Positions 25,474 to 36,973 of a stretch of DNA of 64,000 nt are shown here, piece by piece. The notes under the pieces were generated by a model that saw nothing but the letters and a program-made list of their open reading frames with translations, had not been told where the DNA came from and made no database searches. Position 1 is the stretch's first letter; each line of letters starts with the position of its first letter. The position numbers and the translations under genes were made by a program. Source of the stretch: Hirundichthys speculiger (taxonomy: Eukaryota; Chordata; Actinopteri; Beloniformes; Exocoetidae); NCBI GenBank assembly GCA_018398805.1, contig JAGFBZ010002547.1, forward strand, positions 62,001-126,000, written 5' to 3'.

Positions 25474-25621
25474 TCGTATCTCAGGAATATCTCTGTCAGG
25501 TCTCAGAAAAACCTCTGTCAGTTATCAGGAAATCCTCTGCCAGGTATCAGAAAAAACTCATGTCAGGTCTCAGGAAAATTTTTGTCAGGTCTAAGGAAAA
25601 CCTCTGTCAGGTATCAGAAGA
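25474..25621. repeat. 22-bp minisatellite
   Basis: About six tandem units of the form GTCAGGTCTCAGGAAAACCTCT with substitutions and one 23-base unit. There are no spacers between units, so it is not a CRISPR-like array. It ends ~100 bp upstream of the first exon of the candidate gene below. Confidence 0.85.
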
Positions 25622-25717
25622 AATCGCGGAACACCATGTACGTCATCTACACGTGACAAAACCAACAGCGCCAGGCTAAAACGTAATTGAGACGCACCAA
25701 AAGCAAATGGTTGATGT

Positions 25718-28700
25718 ATGTTGGGAAAGATGGTGAGTTAATGGCTATTTGTCACTTATTTGTTATGATTATTTATTAAAGCTTTGTTTTAAAATATGTG
25801 TTTACTGCTAGCTTTAGCTAGTTTGAATAGCAGCAGTTTAAAAAAACAACTTCTCTATGTCTTTTCAGGCAACGGATAAAGTAAGAGCTTATGAGGCGCT
25901 GAAAAAAGATCTCGAAAACGGTAACCACAAATAACTATGCTAATTTTTTCAGTTATTTGTAACTGCTACATATGTCTTTCACAGTTGGCTTCTAAAAGTT
26001 TTTAAGTTCATAGTTAATATGTTGACCATACATACAATATGTAAATATTTAGATACCTGTAATTTGACTTTTTCAAATGTAAATTCTAGGTGAGCGTACT
26101 CATAAAGGCTTTGATGTTAAAGTGAATAAACTACTGATGGAGAAAACTGGTAAATTTGATAGAGAACAGGAAACCTTCATCGAAGCTAGTTATTGCATTT
26201 AACATAAAGAAGTGAAAATTTCCATGTCAACAATGTCTCAAGTACACATTTTTTATGGTTTCAGAATATGAACTGCTGACGTATAATTCAATGCTTGTCA
26301 GCATATGTTTCATAGCTTGTGTCATTTCCGATTATATTGCAGCAGAGGCCAGCCCCAAAGACTTTTTAAGTAAGTAAAACTAAACTATCTGTCGTTTGTA
26401 AAGTTTGCCCCTTTTACTGTAAGTAATATCTGGCCTTGTGCAGTTGCCAAATGAAATGTCTACAAATTAATATCTACAAAACAGGTGCAGCAGAGGCTTT
26501 TGGCAAAGCCAAAGAAATGCTACATCCCAAAATAAAAAAAAAAAAAAACAGCATCCACTCAGTGTGCACAGGAAATCATTACATAAGGTCTGTAAACTTA
26601 GAAAATAATCCATGTTATCACATTCTACAGATAGGAAAGATGGTTTCTTTTGATAATAATTTTATTTTTTTTTTCCCCTTGCTGGTCAGATAAAAATGAC
26701 TCCCATGGAGTGGAAGCTTAGAACATTAAAAAAGTCTGGACGATACCAGAAAATTATTCTTGATGAAGCCCCACCTTGCATACTTTTAGAAGAAAAGGAG
26801 ACGTACAAAGACCTGCTAAAGATAGGAAAGAACGCGTTCTGGCCTAAATCACTGAGGGGTGGGAGTTCACTCTTTGCCACTCTGATGGTACAAGGTGGAG
26901 TCAAGAGGACTTTGAAAAAGAGCACAGTACCATGACAGATATCAGTGATGTGTGGAAAAAGACCATATATATTGGATGAAGAGAATTAGGTATTTGACCA
27001 ATAAGTTAAAATGGCCAAACATGCTGAAAGGTTTTACTTCACATTTTACTTCATTTGTTATACTTGTGCTTTCTTCTTTAGATGTCATTATAATGGATGA
27101 AGAAAGCAAAGCTTTAGGTGTGTACAAATATGTCTGCCATTACTTAGTGGGAAGACATTTCTGTGGTCATGTGGTTACTTTTCAACTTTTGCAAGCTTCG
27201 GTAACTTGTGCGTGGTTGTGCTTAACTACAAAGCTAATCTATGTTTTTCTTTTTTTTTCCTTTTAAGATGAATCCCCCCCCTTGACACAGATGAGGATGG
27301 GAGTTGTGGAAGTATTGCAGACCAGGTAAAATGTGATTCTGAAACAACCTTTTTCTCAGTCTTATCTGTCATGGCCTGGGTCGGCCATGGCAGCCCTGTG
27401 TGTGTCTATGTCTGTCAAGTTGGCGTCTCTCCCTGTCTTTAGTGGTTCCTGTTTTACTTTGAAGGGCTGTCTTGTCTCTATTGTTTTCTGCTTTGCTTCC
27501 TTCCCCTCGTTACCTCTGATTCCCTGCACCTGCATCTCGTTTGTTCTTCTGTGTATTTAAGTCCTGTCATTTTTCCCCTGTTCTCTGTGGGTCCATTGTC
27601 GTGAGTATATGTTTGCAGTCCTGTATGTTTCCCTCTCATCATCTTAGTGGAATATAGTCAGTTATGTTTTTGTATTTTTGTATTCTGAACTTTTTGCAGT
27701 TTGAACTTTGCATTTTTGGATTCTGGACTTTTGTGTTTTGTTATTAAACCCTTTGCCTTTTTGAGATCTCCTGCTCTCTGGTCCTCCTTCATACTCTGCA
27801 AACCATGACAGAATGGACCCACCACCAACTGGACCACGCAGGAGGTCCCGATGCCTTTTGGGGCACCCGACTGGCCCTGGGGGGGCCCGAGAGTGTCCAG
27901 CGCGCCAGCCAGAGCTGGGAGTTTGGCCCTGCTCATTACCTGGCTGAATTGGTTTCTGAGGCAGAGGATAAGACGCCTCGGAGAAGGCGAGGCAGACGCT
28001 CTCCACGGATGGCCAGTCCTCCAGGGATTCATGTCGGTGTGGTGACTTTGGGGGCTCTGACTGAACGATCTGGCAGTGAGGTGAATCCGGCCGATCCCGA
28101 CAGGATCACGCTGATGGAATATCTCTGCAGCGAGGCAAAACGGAGCTCCTCCTGTGCGGAGGAGGAGACAGAGGATGAGGAACTCTATATGTTTGGGGGC
28201 TCCAGGTGGGCGCGTGGGGAATCCGCCCGGAGGAGGCGAGGAAGACAGCCCTCCTCTGCTGTGTTTTCTCCGGCTCCCTCCTCTGTGGCGGTCCATATGG
28301 ACGCTCCCTCCTCTCCAGTCTCAGAGACGGTCCCGGACACACCTCGTCAGTTGTTTCCTGAGGTGGTCCTGGACGCGCCCCCCCCCTGTCGTGTTACGAG
28401 ATGGTCCAGGACGCACCTCTTTCTTCTTTTCCCGAGGTGGTCGGGGACACATCTCCTCCAGCGTTCCCGATTCCTGCTCCACGGACCCAGTCGCCACCGC
28501 CAAGCCCCGTCTCCACGGTGTCTTTGGACTTTGTACAGGTGATTCAGGAGGAGGTCCTGGCCTTCTATGACCTCTACCACCGTCTCACGTCCTCCATATT
28601 GGGGACAACCGACGTGAGGCGGTGGATATTTGTCTACGACCTCCTCCTGAAAAACCTCACCGCCCAGCCCCAGCTCCTCACCCTGCCGGCCATCAGGGCA

Positions 28701-29475
28701 CTTCAGGCCAACCTGATGAGATATAGGGGGGAGCTGGTGGCCTTAACATCTATGTCCAAAGCGGTCCCTGGTGCCATTCCATCCGTCCCCGTCTCTGTGG
28801 CCGTCGACACACGCTCGCACGATTCCGTTCCCGAGATGGTCGACGCACGCTCACCAGATTCCGTTCGCGAGGTGGTCGATGCACCTTCCCATATTTCTGC
28901 GGCGGTCGACGCGCCTCGACTCGCCTGTGCGGCGGTCGACGCGCCTACATGTGTTCCCAGGGCCGAGGACCAGCCATCGCCCCTGGAGCTGCAGCCGACC
29001 GAGACTCCGCCGACGCCGCTGCAGCCGACCGAGACTCCGCCGACGCCGCTGCAGCAGGAGTCGCAGATCACTCCAAGTCGCCTCCTGGCTCCCGTCCGGC
29101 GCCGCGGCCGCCCTCCGCCTCGTCAGTTCCTGGCTCCCGTCCGGCACCGCGGCCGCCCTCCGCCTTGTCAGTTCCTGGTTCCTGCTCGCCGACGTCGTGG
29201 TCGTCAGCCTCGTCAGTTCCTGGCTCCCGTCCGGCACCGCGGCCGCCCTCCGCCTTGTCAGTTCCTGGTTCCTGCTCGCCGACGTCGTGGTCGTCAGCCT
29301 CGTCAGTTCCTGGTCCCTGCATTTGGAGTCCTGTCAGTCTTTGGATCCACATACTGATGTGAGCAGGTTTTCTCCAGCTGAACTACAACAAATGTTTTGT
29401 TCAGGCTCGATGGTTGATTGCTGTACGTGGCTGAGGAGAAAACAAGAGGATGACAACACACTGAAATGGACTTAA
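25718..29475 (+). CDS. Candidate nine-exon gene of unknown function
   Basis: I do not recognise the product. Nine exons with GT/AG borders keep one frame: 25718-25732, 25869-25920, 26090-26149, 26343-26369, 26485-26561, 26690-26894, 27082-27117, 27291-27325 and 29338-29475. They total 645 bases, 214 codons plus stop. The start could also be the second ATG at 25730. The product is small, hydrophilic and charged, with KVRAYEALKKDLENGERTHK near the N-terminus, GRYQKIILDEAPPCILLEEK in the sixth exon and FSPAELQQMFCSG with CCTWLRRKQEDD at the C-terminus. There is no signal peptide or membrane segment. The donors of exons 5 and 6 are the least certain. An alternative frame after 26884 (DGTRWSQEDFEKEH) also looks protein-like, so exon 6 may end elsewhere or carry a frameshift. 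The last intron contains an LTR-type element. It could be a host gene, part of a transposon, or a decayed copy. Confidence 0.45.
27367..27810 (+). repeat. LTR of the retroelement
   Basis: 444 bp with TGTCATGG and CCATGACA at the ends. The central part includes gtatttaagtcctgtcattt, a plausible core promoter. Its inverted partner at 59327-59973 is ~434 bp once the nested SINE and its duplication are removed, which supports the same unit length. Confidence 0.7.
27805..29357 (+). pseudogene. Repeat-rich ORF of the LTR element with AT-hook-like motifs
   Basis: Two overlapping frames, 27805-28390 and 28391-29357, join at a poly-C run (28378-28387) where one base seems gained or lost. The predicted product is ~510 residues. 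The N-terminal half has RRRRGRRS and REE-type charged stretches and repeated PEVVxDAP motifs. A middle part (FVQVIQEEVLAFYDLYHRLT with LLKNLTAQPQLLTLPAIRAL) looks globular and helical. The C-terminal part is Pro-rich with repeated VDAPxxxS units and tandem blocks containing RRRGRPPPR, RHRGRPPPC and RRRRGRQPR. The GRPP cores resemble AT-hooks, which bind the minor groove of AT-rich DNA. I see no zinc knuckle, protease or polymerase. Position after the LTR suggests a gag-like or accessory protein; this is inference. Confidence 0.5.
29080..29320. repeat. GC-rich tandem repeat in the LTR-element ORF
   Basis: Blocks of the type GTCAGTTCCTGGCTCCCGTC plus CGGCACCGCGGCCGCC alternate with GACGTCGTGGTCGTCAGCC; a ~117-bp higher-order unit occurs twice (about 29130-29246 and 29213-29310 overlapping edges). 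It encodes the repeated AT-hook-like modules. Confidence 0.7.
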
Positions 29476-30130
29476 GTCATAATTAAATACAAACTGGCCT
29501 ATTTTTACATTTACATTTTTTAAGTTATTGAGATGCAGCTATATGTTTTATTTATTTTAAAGTGGGCTACTTTTTATTTGATCAGTGTTTTACAAGTAAG
29601 GGAATGACTCAATGAACCTGCATGGTTCTTTGTTTTATTTTAAAGTAGGTTTACACCTGCTAGTGTGGTGTGTGTGTGTGTGTGTGTTGTTTTTTTTTTT
29701 TTTTTATTTATTATCCTCATTCAAAAGATTCAAGATTAAATATATTTACTTACATGTCAACAAGTTGACAGGAAATTGTCTTGGTTCTGCTCCCAAACAT
29801 ACAGTACAGCAGCAGCCAATTCTTAGTCTTTTTTAGAGTTTGAATTTTGCCTTTGTTATAACAGGTAAAAACAGCAATAAAATGTTGACATTTTTCTGTT
29901 TGCTCTTCTAAAATTTCATAAATGCAACAAACTAGTTCTTTTACAGTTGATGACAAAAAAAAATGGAAATGAAACTAATCAGTATCTTGTATGACCTTTT
30001 GCATTAAAGACCTTAAAAACTGCCAAACATACAAGGAATAAGCTTTTGGATATATTCAAATCTCTATGAATACAGAATAACGAGATACAAAACTTCATAC
30101 ACTGTGTTATGTTCATTTTACGGTTAAATT
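29476..30130. other. Unassigned region after the candidate gene
   Basis: AT-rich, with (TG)n and T runs at 29669-29705. This could be the 3' UTR of the candidate gene in its first part: aataaa-like signals are present, for example near 29876. No other feature seen. Confidence 0.4.
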
Positions 30131-30134
30131 AAGT

Positions 30135-30215
30135 TTTCCGGCTCCAGATGAATTTTATTAAGGGGAGAGGGACAAAAAAAATGGCTCTTTTAATAGTAAA
30201 GGTTGCCGACCCCTG
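30135..30215 (-). repeat. Fragment of a hAT-like repeat ending in ...CGACCCCTG
   Basis: Ends aaaggttgccgacccctg, the complement of the CAGGGGTCGGCAACCTTT terminus of a common fish repeat. Only one end is present. Confidence 0.5.
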
Positions 30216-30259
30216 AGCTAGAGAGTAGCACGACAGTGAACGCATGGGTCAGATCTGAT

Positions 30260-30561
30260 GATAAATGGAGGAATGCCGCGATAGTCTTGAACAAAGGGGT
30301 TTGAAAGTTTTTTTTCAGACAGAATTGTTAATATTGCTACCTGAGTTGCTACCCAAACTGTACAGTACACAGATTTTTACTGCTCTCCATGTCTGTTTCA
30401 GCTTTGCCGCATGTTTACCAGCCAATTATCTTCTGGTTCAGCAGCAGTCAGTAACAGACTTTTCAAAACAAAAGCATGTGACCAACATGTGTTAATGCGC
30501 GATAAAATAAATGTCGGCGTTAATAAATTAATCCGTTAACGCGATAAACTTGCCCACCCAT
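30260..30561. repeat. Right-end fragment of the TAGGGCTGGGCAA hAT family
   Basis: gctctccatgtctgtttcag, cttttcaaaacaaaagcatg and ttaatgcgcgataaaataaa align with 37579-37720, and the block ends tgcccaccca, a damaged form of the TTGCCCAGCCCTA terminus. No left end. Confidence 0.65.
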
Positions 30562-32066
30562 AATATTTATATTTAACATTAAGGCAAAACTTTTAGATTA
30601 AACTTTTTATATTTATATTTAACATATAGGCATAACATTTAACTTTTTAGATATAGATTTAACTTTTAGATTTAATGTTTAGTCCTAACATTTACATAAA
30701 TAATTAATTATTTAATACATTTTGAAAATTAAATATTGTGTTAAATGCGCTAAAAAGGGACTTTCAAAAATTCACACCACTTTTTAAAATATGATTTGAA
30801 GCTGTGAGTGTGACAAAATGTTGCTGTTATGTTCAGCATGACCAACTTCACAAATGGCGCCCCATAAAAAGGATCCATAAAATACCACTGAACTAAAAAG
30901 TATATCGCATAGAGCACTGAGAGTGATCAACTGTGTATTTGTATATGTATGTAGTTGTGTATTTAACTGCTATTTACATTTTCTTGCTGTGATATGCTAC
31001 AGAATGAATTTGTTTTTTTTTCCTTAAATAAATATTTATTAATGAGTTCAGCAAATTTTATCTATGTAAATAAAGAGAGAAAGACTACATATAGGCCAAA
31101 AGAATCTATATTCTAAATTGTCTTGAACTCAAGTTATTTTAACAGGTGAAGTGCTGTAAACCTGTCAAAGAAAGCAATATGAAATTGTAACTATCTAATC
31201 ATCTGGTTCTTTATTCTCTGACTTGAATACATGTTTTTTTTCTATCCATGCATGACATTTTTACATTTGTCTAAGTCCTTAAACCAAATCTGCAAATCTG
31301 AAGATTATATTACAATTTGCGCAACCCTCCACTGGTCTCCTGGAGTCCATTATTTCATATAGATTTATAAGCAACTGTGCAGTCACTGAGGCAACAAAAA
31401 AACAAATAAAAAAAAGGATCGGTTCGCTTTTGTAAATCATCATGGAATAACACACATGCTAATTTCTACTGCAATTTCAAGATATGAATAGGTGCTGACA
31501 CTCTCCTGTTTATCGATTTGCATATAAAAAAGCTGCTTGCACAACAACTAAATAGACATGACAATGAAAGCAACAGTAAAGAAGAACTGCAGTTTGTGAA
31601 ACTGAGACATTCGCCAGTGAAGTGGAGAAAATTAAATTGGTTTTATCTGGTTTCCAACTTCTAGAATCATAAAGCAAACAAAAACTGTTGAATCGAGAAA
31701 GTATCAAAAGTGGAAGTTCAGAAGAAAGGTCCCTACACAGATTTAAAAAAAAAAAGAGAAACAAAAGAAAAGAAAAGTAATCAAGTTAGAAATGATAACG
31801 AATAACTAAAGTTTCCACTAATTAACAGAAACCCGGAATATTGACTGATACATACAATGCATGCAAGTCACACAACACACATAATACATGGATACAATTA
31901 TTGAGGCGTTATTTTGCCTCATTTTCAATTTGCATTTGTGCAAAATGGCTGATGTGTATTAAAATACGTGCTGCTGATTGACTACTACATTGTCCATATT
32001 TAAATCGACCCTCTCCACTCAACACTATCCATTCAACATATCCACTTTAAATTGTTTATATAAACA

Positions 32067-32137
<71 letters not shown>

Positions 32138-33840
32138 CACATACACGTGTGTGTGTGTACACATAGTTTGATTAATACATGAGGGGCACGCATTCTTTTT
32201 ATATTTACACCAGCACATTAAAAGGCACCCACATCGTTTATGTATGGCGTGTGGTCCTGAGTCTTTGATAGTCCCTGGAGACTGGATAGGTTTAGTCTTT
32301 AAAAGGAAACTGGGGTTTCTAAATCTAAGGACATGCAGGTGTGATTCTCCACAAATGAGAGCAAACAGGGAACAAAACCCCATTGCAACACTTTTGAGCC
32401 TTTAACATGACTTACTTTTTAAATATTTAAATTGTTTTCTTAATGCTGGCAAATAGCCAGTACACGTTCTGCAGTGAAACTGCTTCTAGAACGGTATGAT
32501 ATTGATAAAATAATTTGTCCTGACATGCAAATTAACATAAACAATTAGCAAAGCAATAAAACAAATTTGTATTCCTTGTGTGTTTTGTCCAGAGCAGGAA
32601 TCAGTACATTATGTTCAGTGGAAGTTTCATGAACTCCCATAAGATTGTTTTAGATAAAGAACCCTCAAGTGGCAATTCAGCTCCCCTCTTACTCGTTGCC
32701 ATAGAGATTGGTAGGACACCAAGAATCCCATGAACATCCCTGACACTAACCATACTGGGAAGAGCAATATTCTCATCGTCATTCTCATTATCACGTTCAC
32801 TTCTGCCTCCTTTCTTCTGAAAATCTAATTTCATTCGAACCAAATGAAAATATTAGTGGAAAAAACAAAACCCAAAACACTCTTCTCTCCGATATACAAT
32901 AGTCTACATCAGCTATTGTCCATACGTGAAATACTGAGCCATTATGTATAGAGGAGCTCATGCTGGCGCCCAGGCTGTTGACATCATGGCTTTTTCTTTA
33001 TTCCCATCTGCCATTCGTGTATCTGATGGGGCCGGGGCCATGTTCCACCCACTGTGGAGTAAAAGCAATGAGTGTTCTCAGTGTTGAGTCTCTTTATGTG
33101 TGTGTGTGTGCACATTAGTATTCCGCAGGGACAAGTCACTGAACTTCTTTATTGGAATGTATCAAACTCTCTCAAGTGGAATTTTTTTTTTGTTTGTTTA
33201 TTTCTTTAGTGGTCTGAAGAGGGTAATCAGTTTTAGAATCAGCATACAAATTGAGTCAAATCCAGTGAATCTATAAATTTGGTATTTCTTATCCTTTTCT
33301 CCTTAAATAATTTAATGTTTGTGCATTACTGCCATAAATTGCTCACCTCATAAATTCCTTGAAAAAGGATTGTTAGCAATGAGAAGAAAAAAATAAACAA
33401 CATTTTTTGCTTGGTCAAACAAGAATTCCTTTATTCTCTCGAGGCAGAAAAATATTTGTTTGTCTTCATTCACTGATGTAGACCATTTGTTGGAAACGTT
33501 CTATTAACTGCCTGAATGATCATGTGGCTTAAAGCAGCTAAGCAGATATAATCAAAGTTATAATGATGCTCACCTTAACTGTACCAGAAAGGAATATTAT
33601 AAAGCAAGAAAAATGGAAACGAGGTCTGTTGAGTCTAAATTCAGGATTTCCAATGACACGCTGGTTAATTCAGTATGGTAATTTACACTGAGCACATAAC
33701 TTGCTCCAGAGCTGTCTATGTTCAGTGTCTGATTTTTTTTCTTATACTTATTATCATAGTCCATAAAATCATGTTCCAACAGCATTTTTACACCTTCAGG
33801 TAGAGGAACTGTCTGTTCATGTTTCAAATCGTAGCCCAAC
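30562..33840. other. Unassigned region
   Basis: Very AT-rich, with ttagattta-type short repeats at 30560-30720 and no recognisable gene or element except the microsatellite at 32071-32160. Short open frames have no family features. Confidence 0.45.
32071..32160. repeat. Compound microsatellite (TC)n(TA)n(GT)n
   Basis: A TC run (32071-32118), a TA run (32119-32138), then short CA and GT runs. Confidence 0.95.
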
Positions 33841-33844
33841 TGAA

Positions 33845-34010
33845 GATCACGGGGATCTGCTGGAGACTATCCTAGCTCTCTTCGGGTGAAAGGCAGGGGT
33901 ACACCCTGGACAGGTTGCCAGTCTATTGCAGGGCCACATGTAGACAAACAACCATGCACACGCACGATCTAAATGATAGTGTGGGCAATTTAGAACCCAC
34001 TTAGTGGGTT
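33845..34010 (+). repeat. LINE-derived 3' repeat
   Basis: Contains ctggagactatcctagctct, aaaggcaggggtacaccctg and gacaggttgccagtctattg, a motif order widespread in fish genomes and usually associated with LINE 3' regions. A more degenerate relative lies at 34195-34330 and another at 40610-40790. Confidence 0.5.
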
Positions 34011-35107
34011 ACATACAAGGAATTTTGTGAAGGAACCATGAAAGCAGAATTGATGTTTTTATTCTTTGTCCACATTTACCAACTAGTCTATTCTAAACTG
34101 CTGCTATTCAGTAAATCAGTAGTGTAATATGAATTGGAAAGTAAGTCAGCAGGTCTTGAACAGAGAATATTCATATAATAATAAATACATTTATTCATTC
34201 ATCTTTTCAAACCCATGCTAAACCTTTTGAGTATCATGGGAGCACTTGAGCCAATCCCAGAAAAAAAACTAGGCATAAGGCAAGGCACCCCTTACAGGTC
34301 ATTAGTCCATCACAGTATGAGACACTTTTTGGTTCTGTGAAAATCAAAGAATTAGGGCTGGGCAATGATTAAAATCTTTAATTGTGATTAATCGCGAGAT
34401 TTCCCTGATTAATTACAATTAACGTAATGTAGAGCGTCACTTCCTGTGGTAAAGTATTGGGTTAATTCCTGTCTGATTTGAACACTGTCAACTCTCTGAT
34501 TCTTTAAACCTTTTAAAACTTTTCCAAATTAAAACTAAACTTGATTTAGTGATAACTCAACACTGTTGTTGTAAAGTGCAACTGAGCACTTGCCCGTTGT
34601 TCCGCTTCAAACTTGTTCCTTGGGATTTTCACTGCCACTAATTGCCTGTATTTCATCTTATTAGCCTACTAGTTTCTTAGCATGTCTTCCTCCTTTCCTT
34701 CTGTTTCCCCCTTCAGTCTATGAAATGTTTAATTATTCCTCTGCCTATTTTAACAAGAATAGTAAATGCATAAAGTGTAGTTTATTCATGTTATTTTAAT
34801 TATCATATTCTCCAGAGTGTGGGTCGAGGTGGAGGAGTAGCAGCCATCTACAACTCCAGCCTACAAGTAAAATCAAAACCTAAATGTGATTATAATACAT
34901 TCGAAAGCCTCACCCTTAATCTAGCTATTCCGAGCTGGAAATCATAAAAGCCAGTCTTGTTGGTGGTAGTGTACCGGCCACCTGCTGGTGCTTATCTGGA
35001 TTTTTTGTCTGAGTTCTCAGATTGTTTAACTGGTTTAGTGCTCAGCTCAGACAAAGTTGTTATAGTGGGTGACTTGAAAATTCGCACGGATGTTGACAAT
35101 AACAGCT

Positions 35108-36973
35108 TTAACGTCTTAGGCGCTGGAGTTTTGTCAAGAAAAAATATACAATTTTGATATCAAGATTTCAAAAGGCTATAACTTGAAAGAAATTTGAGAT
35201 AAAGGTATACTGTCAGTGAGAAAATTGTTCAGCATGACTCAAAGTCTGTGACGGGAGTAAAATTATTCATTCATTTTGCATATTATGACATCACAAGATT
35301 TTGGCCATATAGGAAAATGTTCAATTTTGATATCAAGGTTTCAAAAGCCTATAACTTAAAAGTGGTGTGAGATGGTCATACTGTAAATGAGAAATATCTT
35401 CAGTATTAACCAAAATTTGGAATGGATGTAGATTTGTCATCTAACATGATTATTGTGACATCACCTGCCCAGTAGACCTCAACTACAGATTTTTCCTCAA
35501 GCCCCATGCACAATGAAAGCTTTCATTTCAGGGACAACCACATCATAAAGTCATGAAATCTGGAGTATGGTTTCAATATCCCCCTTTCAAAGAACTGGTG
35601 GCCATATCGGTTTCATTGGTGATGAGGCTCCAGAGTTCATCATTCAGAAAAAGAAAGATGAAATCACTTGGCTCAGAATTTGTCAGATTGTCTCCACAAA
35701 ACGAACAGGCTCATCAAAATTTCAGATCCGCTTTTGAAACCCTTCCTTGAAAGTTTTTTCATGTTCTTTTATCTGATGTCATTGAAGAGACTGGAAACAA
35801 AGATTAATACACAGTTAAATATACAAAGATCAATACAAGGTTTTAATATACCATGCAGAATATTTAATTGGTCGATGGTACACTGTCTCAACACCACAGA
35901 GGTGCTGTGGACAAATGCACAAAGAATGTTAAAGTGTCTCTGTTATTTATAGCTCTAGGAGCCGGGGGTCTTGCATTCTTTTGCATAATTCTCCTTTGTC
36001 TCAAAATCCAGATGACCAAGATCTTTAAATTACAAGTCCAGACACATCCTGTCGATTGTCTCAGTCCAGGAGCTGAGATGTCACTAAAATGTGTTTATCT
36101 ATGCAAGTCATAAACTTCCTTGGAAGTCAGCAGGTCAGGAAGTCAGGAGATCATAAGATAGCAGGAAACTGGAATAACAGATTGTAGACACTGGACATTC
36201 CTGAGGACCACAAAAGTTTTGTCTTTAACTAGCTGATGTGCACTAAACTTTTGAGCTAATTCTGAAATCCTAACATTCTCTTCTCTCAAGAACTGCTAGC
36301 CACCATCATCATCATCATCATCTTCATCATCATCACCACCGTGATTTCTGGTGCGCCATTAGCAGTGGTTTTTTTCCCGTGGCTTCTTCCACATTTGCCA
36401 GGACAACCGCGGGTGTTTCCATCCCTGCTACATTTTTCCATATTTGCGGTGTTGTGAGCCATGGCCCCTGCTTGGTGATCACAGAATGCTTCCACTCTGG
36501 ATACGCTGAGGTACAGTATCCGCTATACTGTGTGCTGATTGTGGACTACGGCGTGCGGACTCGCTGTCACTACTGATGTCAGTTTCTGCTTCACTGGACG
36601 ACTGAATGTCTTCCACTTAGGAATCAGAGTTAGCTAGTATCTGACAAAGTACTTCATGAATGATAAACCGACCTCTCTGCATCGTGAGTAAATGAAAAAC
36701 ACTCTTTGCTCTGCTCTGCTCTTGCTACACTCAGTACTACTACTACGGCATTGCCGCGAGTCTCTGCGCCAGGGGGTGTTTTACAAACTCTTTTTACACT
36801 AAAACTCTGAGTAGCGCAACCTCTAAAAATGGTTCTCAGATTACAGGCACACATGTAGCCATCTCCTAGTGAAAAGTAGTAACAAGATTCGACACCACAT
36901 TTATAGATACAGTCTGTCTTATTCAGCAATGTTGCTTGTCGCAATTTTGCGACTTTGGTGCTAAAAGGGTTAA
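35108..36973 (-). mobile_element. Second piggyBac-like element, inserted at TTAA
   Basis: Flanked by TTAA on both sides. The left terminus (CGTCTTAGGCGCTGGAGTTT) and the complement of the right terminus (CCCTTTTAGCACCAAAGTCG) are related but diverged. The interrupted LINE frame proves the boundaries. On the minus strand near 36660-36540 an acidic stretch (VEDIQSSSEAETDISSDSES) resembles the head of a piggyBac transposase. Two direct copies of tcaattttgatatcaag-type sequence occur at 35147 and 35320. No catalytic core is visible. Confidence 0.75.
36300..36345. repeat. (CAT)n microsatellite
   Basis: Repeated cat/cac trinucleotides; it creates a false poly-Met frame on the minus strand. Confidence 0.9.

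Larger units (their letters stand above)
27367..29337 (+). mobile_element. LTR-type retroelement with one LTR and a long ORF
   Basis: 27367-27810 begins TGTCATGGCCTGGGTCGGCC and ends AAACCATGACA, so it has TG...CA edges and is 444 bp. A related unit, inverted, stands alone at 59327-59973, with a 5-bp target duplication. Directly inside the LTR is gaatggaccc and then a long frame. No second LTR, protease, reverse transcriptase or integrase is visible before the host exon resumes at 29338, so the copy is truncated or from a non-autonomous family. Confidence 0.65.

Noticed and set aside
25474..25621. CRISPR-like regular repeats
   Set aside because: Units are directly tandem with no spacers, and the genome is a vertebrate's.
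27805..29357. The LTR-element ORF as an extra exon of the candidate gene
   Set aside because: It lies between an LTR and the last exon, differs sharply in base composition, and the gene phases join without it.
36286..36495. Met-rich minus-strand frame
   Set aside because: The poly-Met part is the (CAT)n microsatellite; the rest is not in the frame of the piggyBac-like head.
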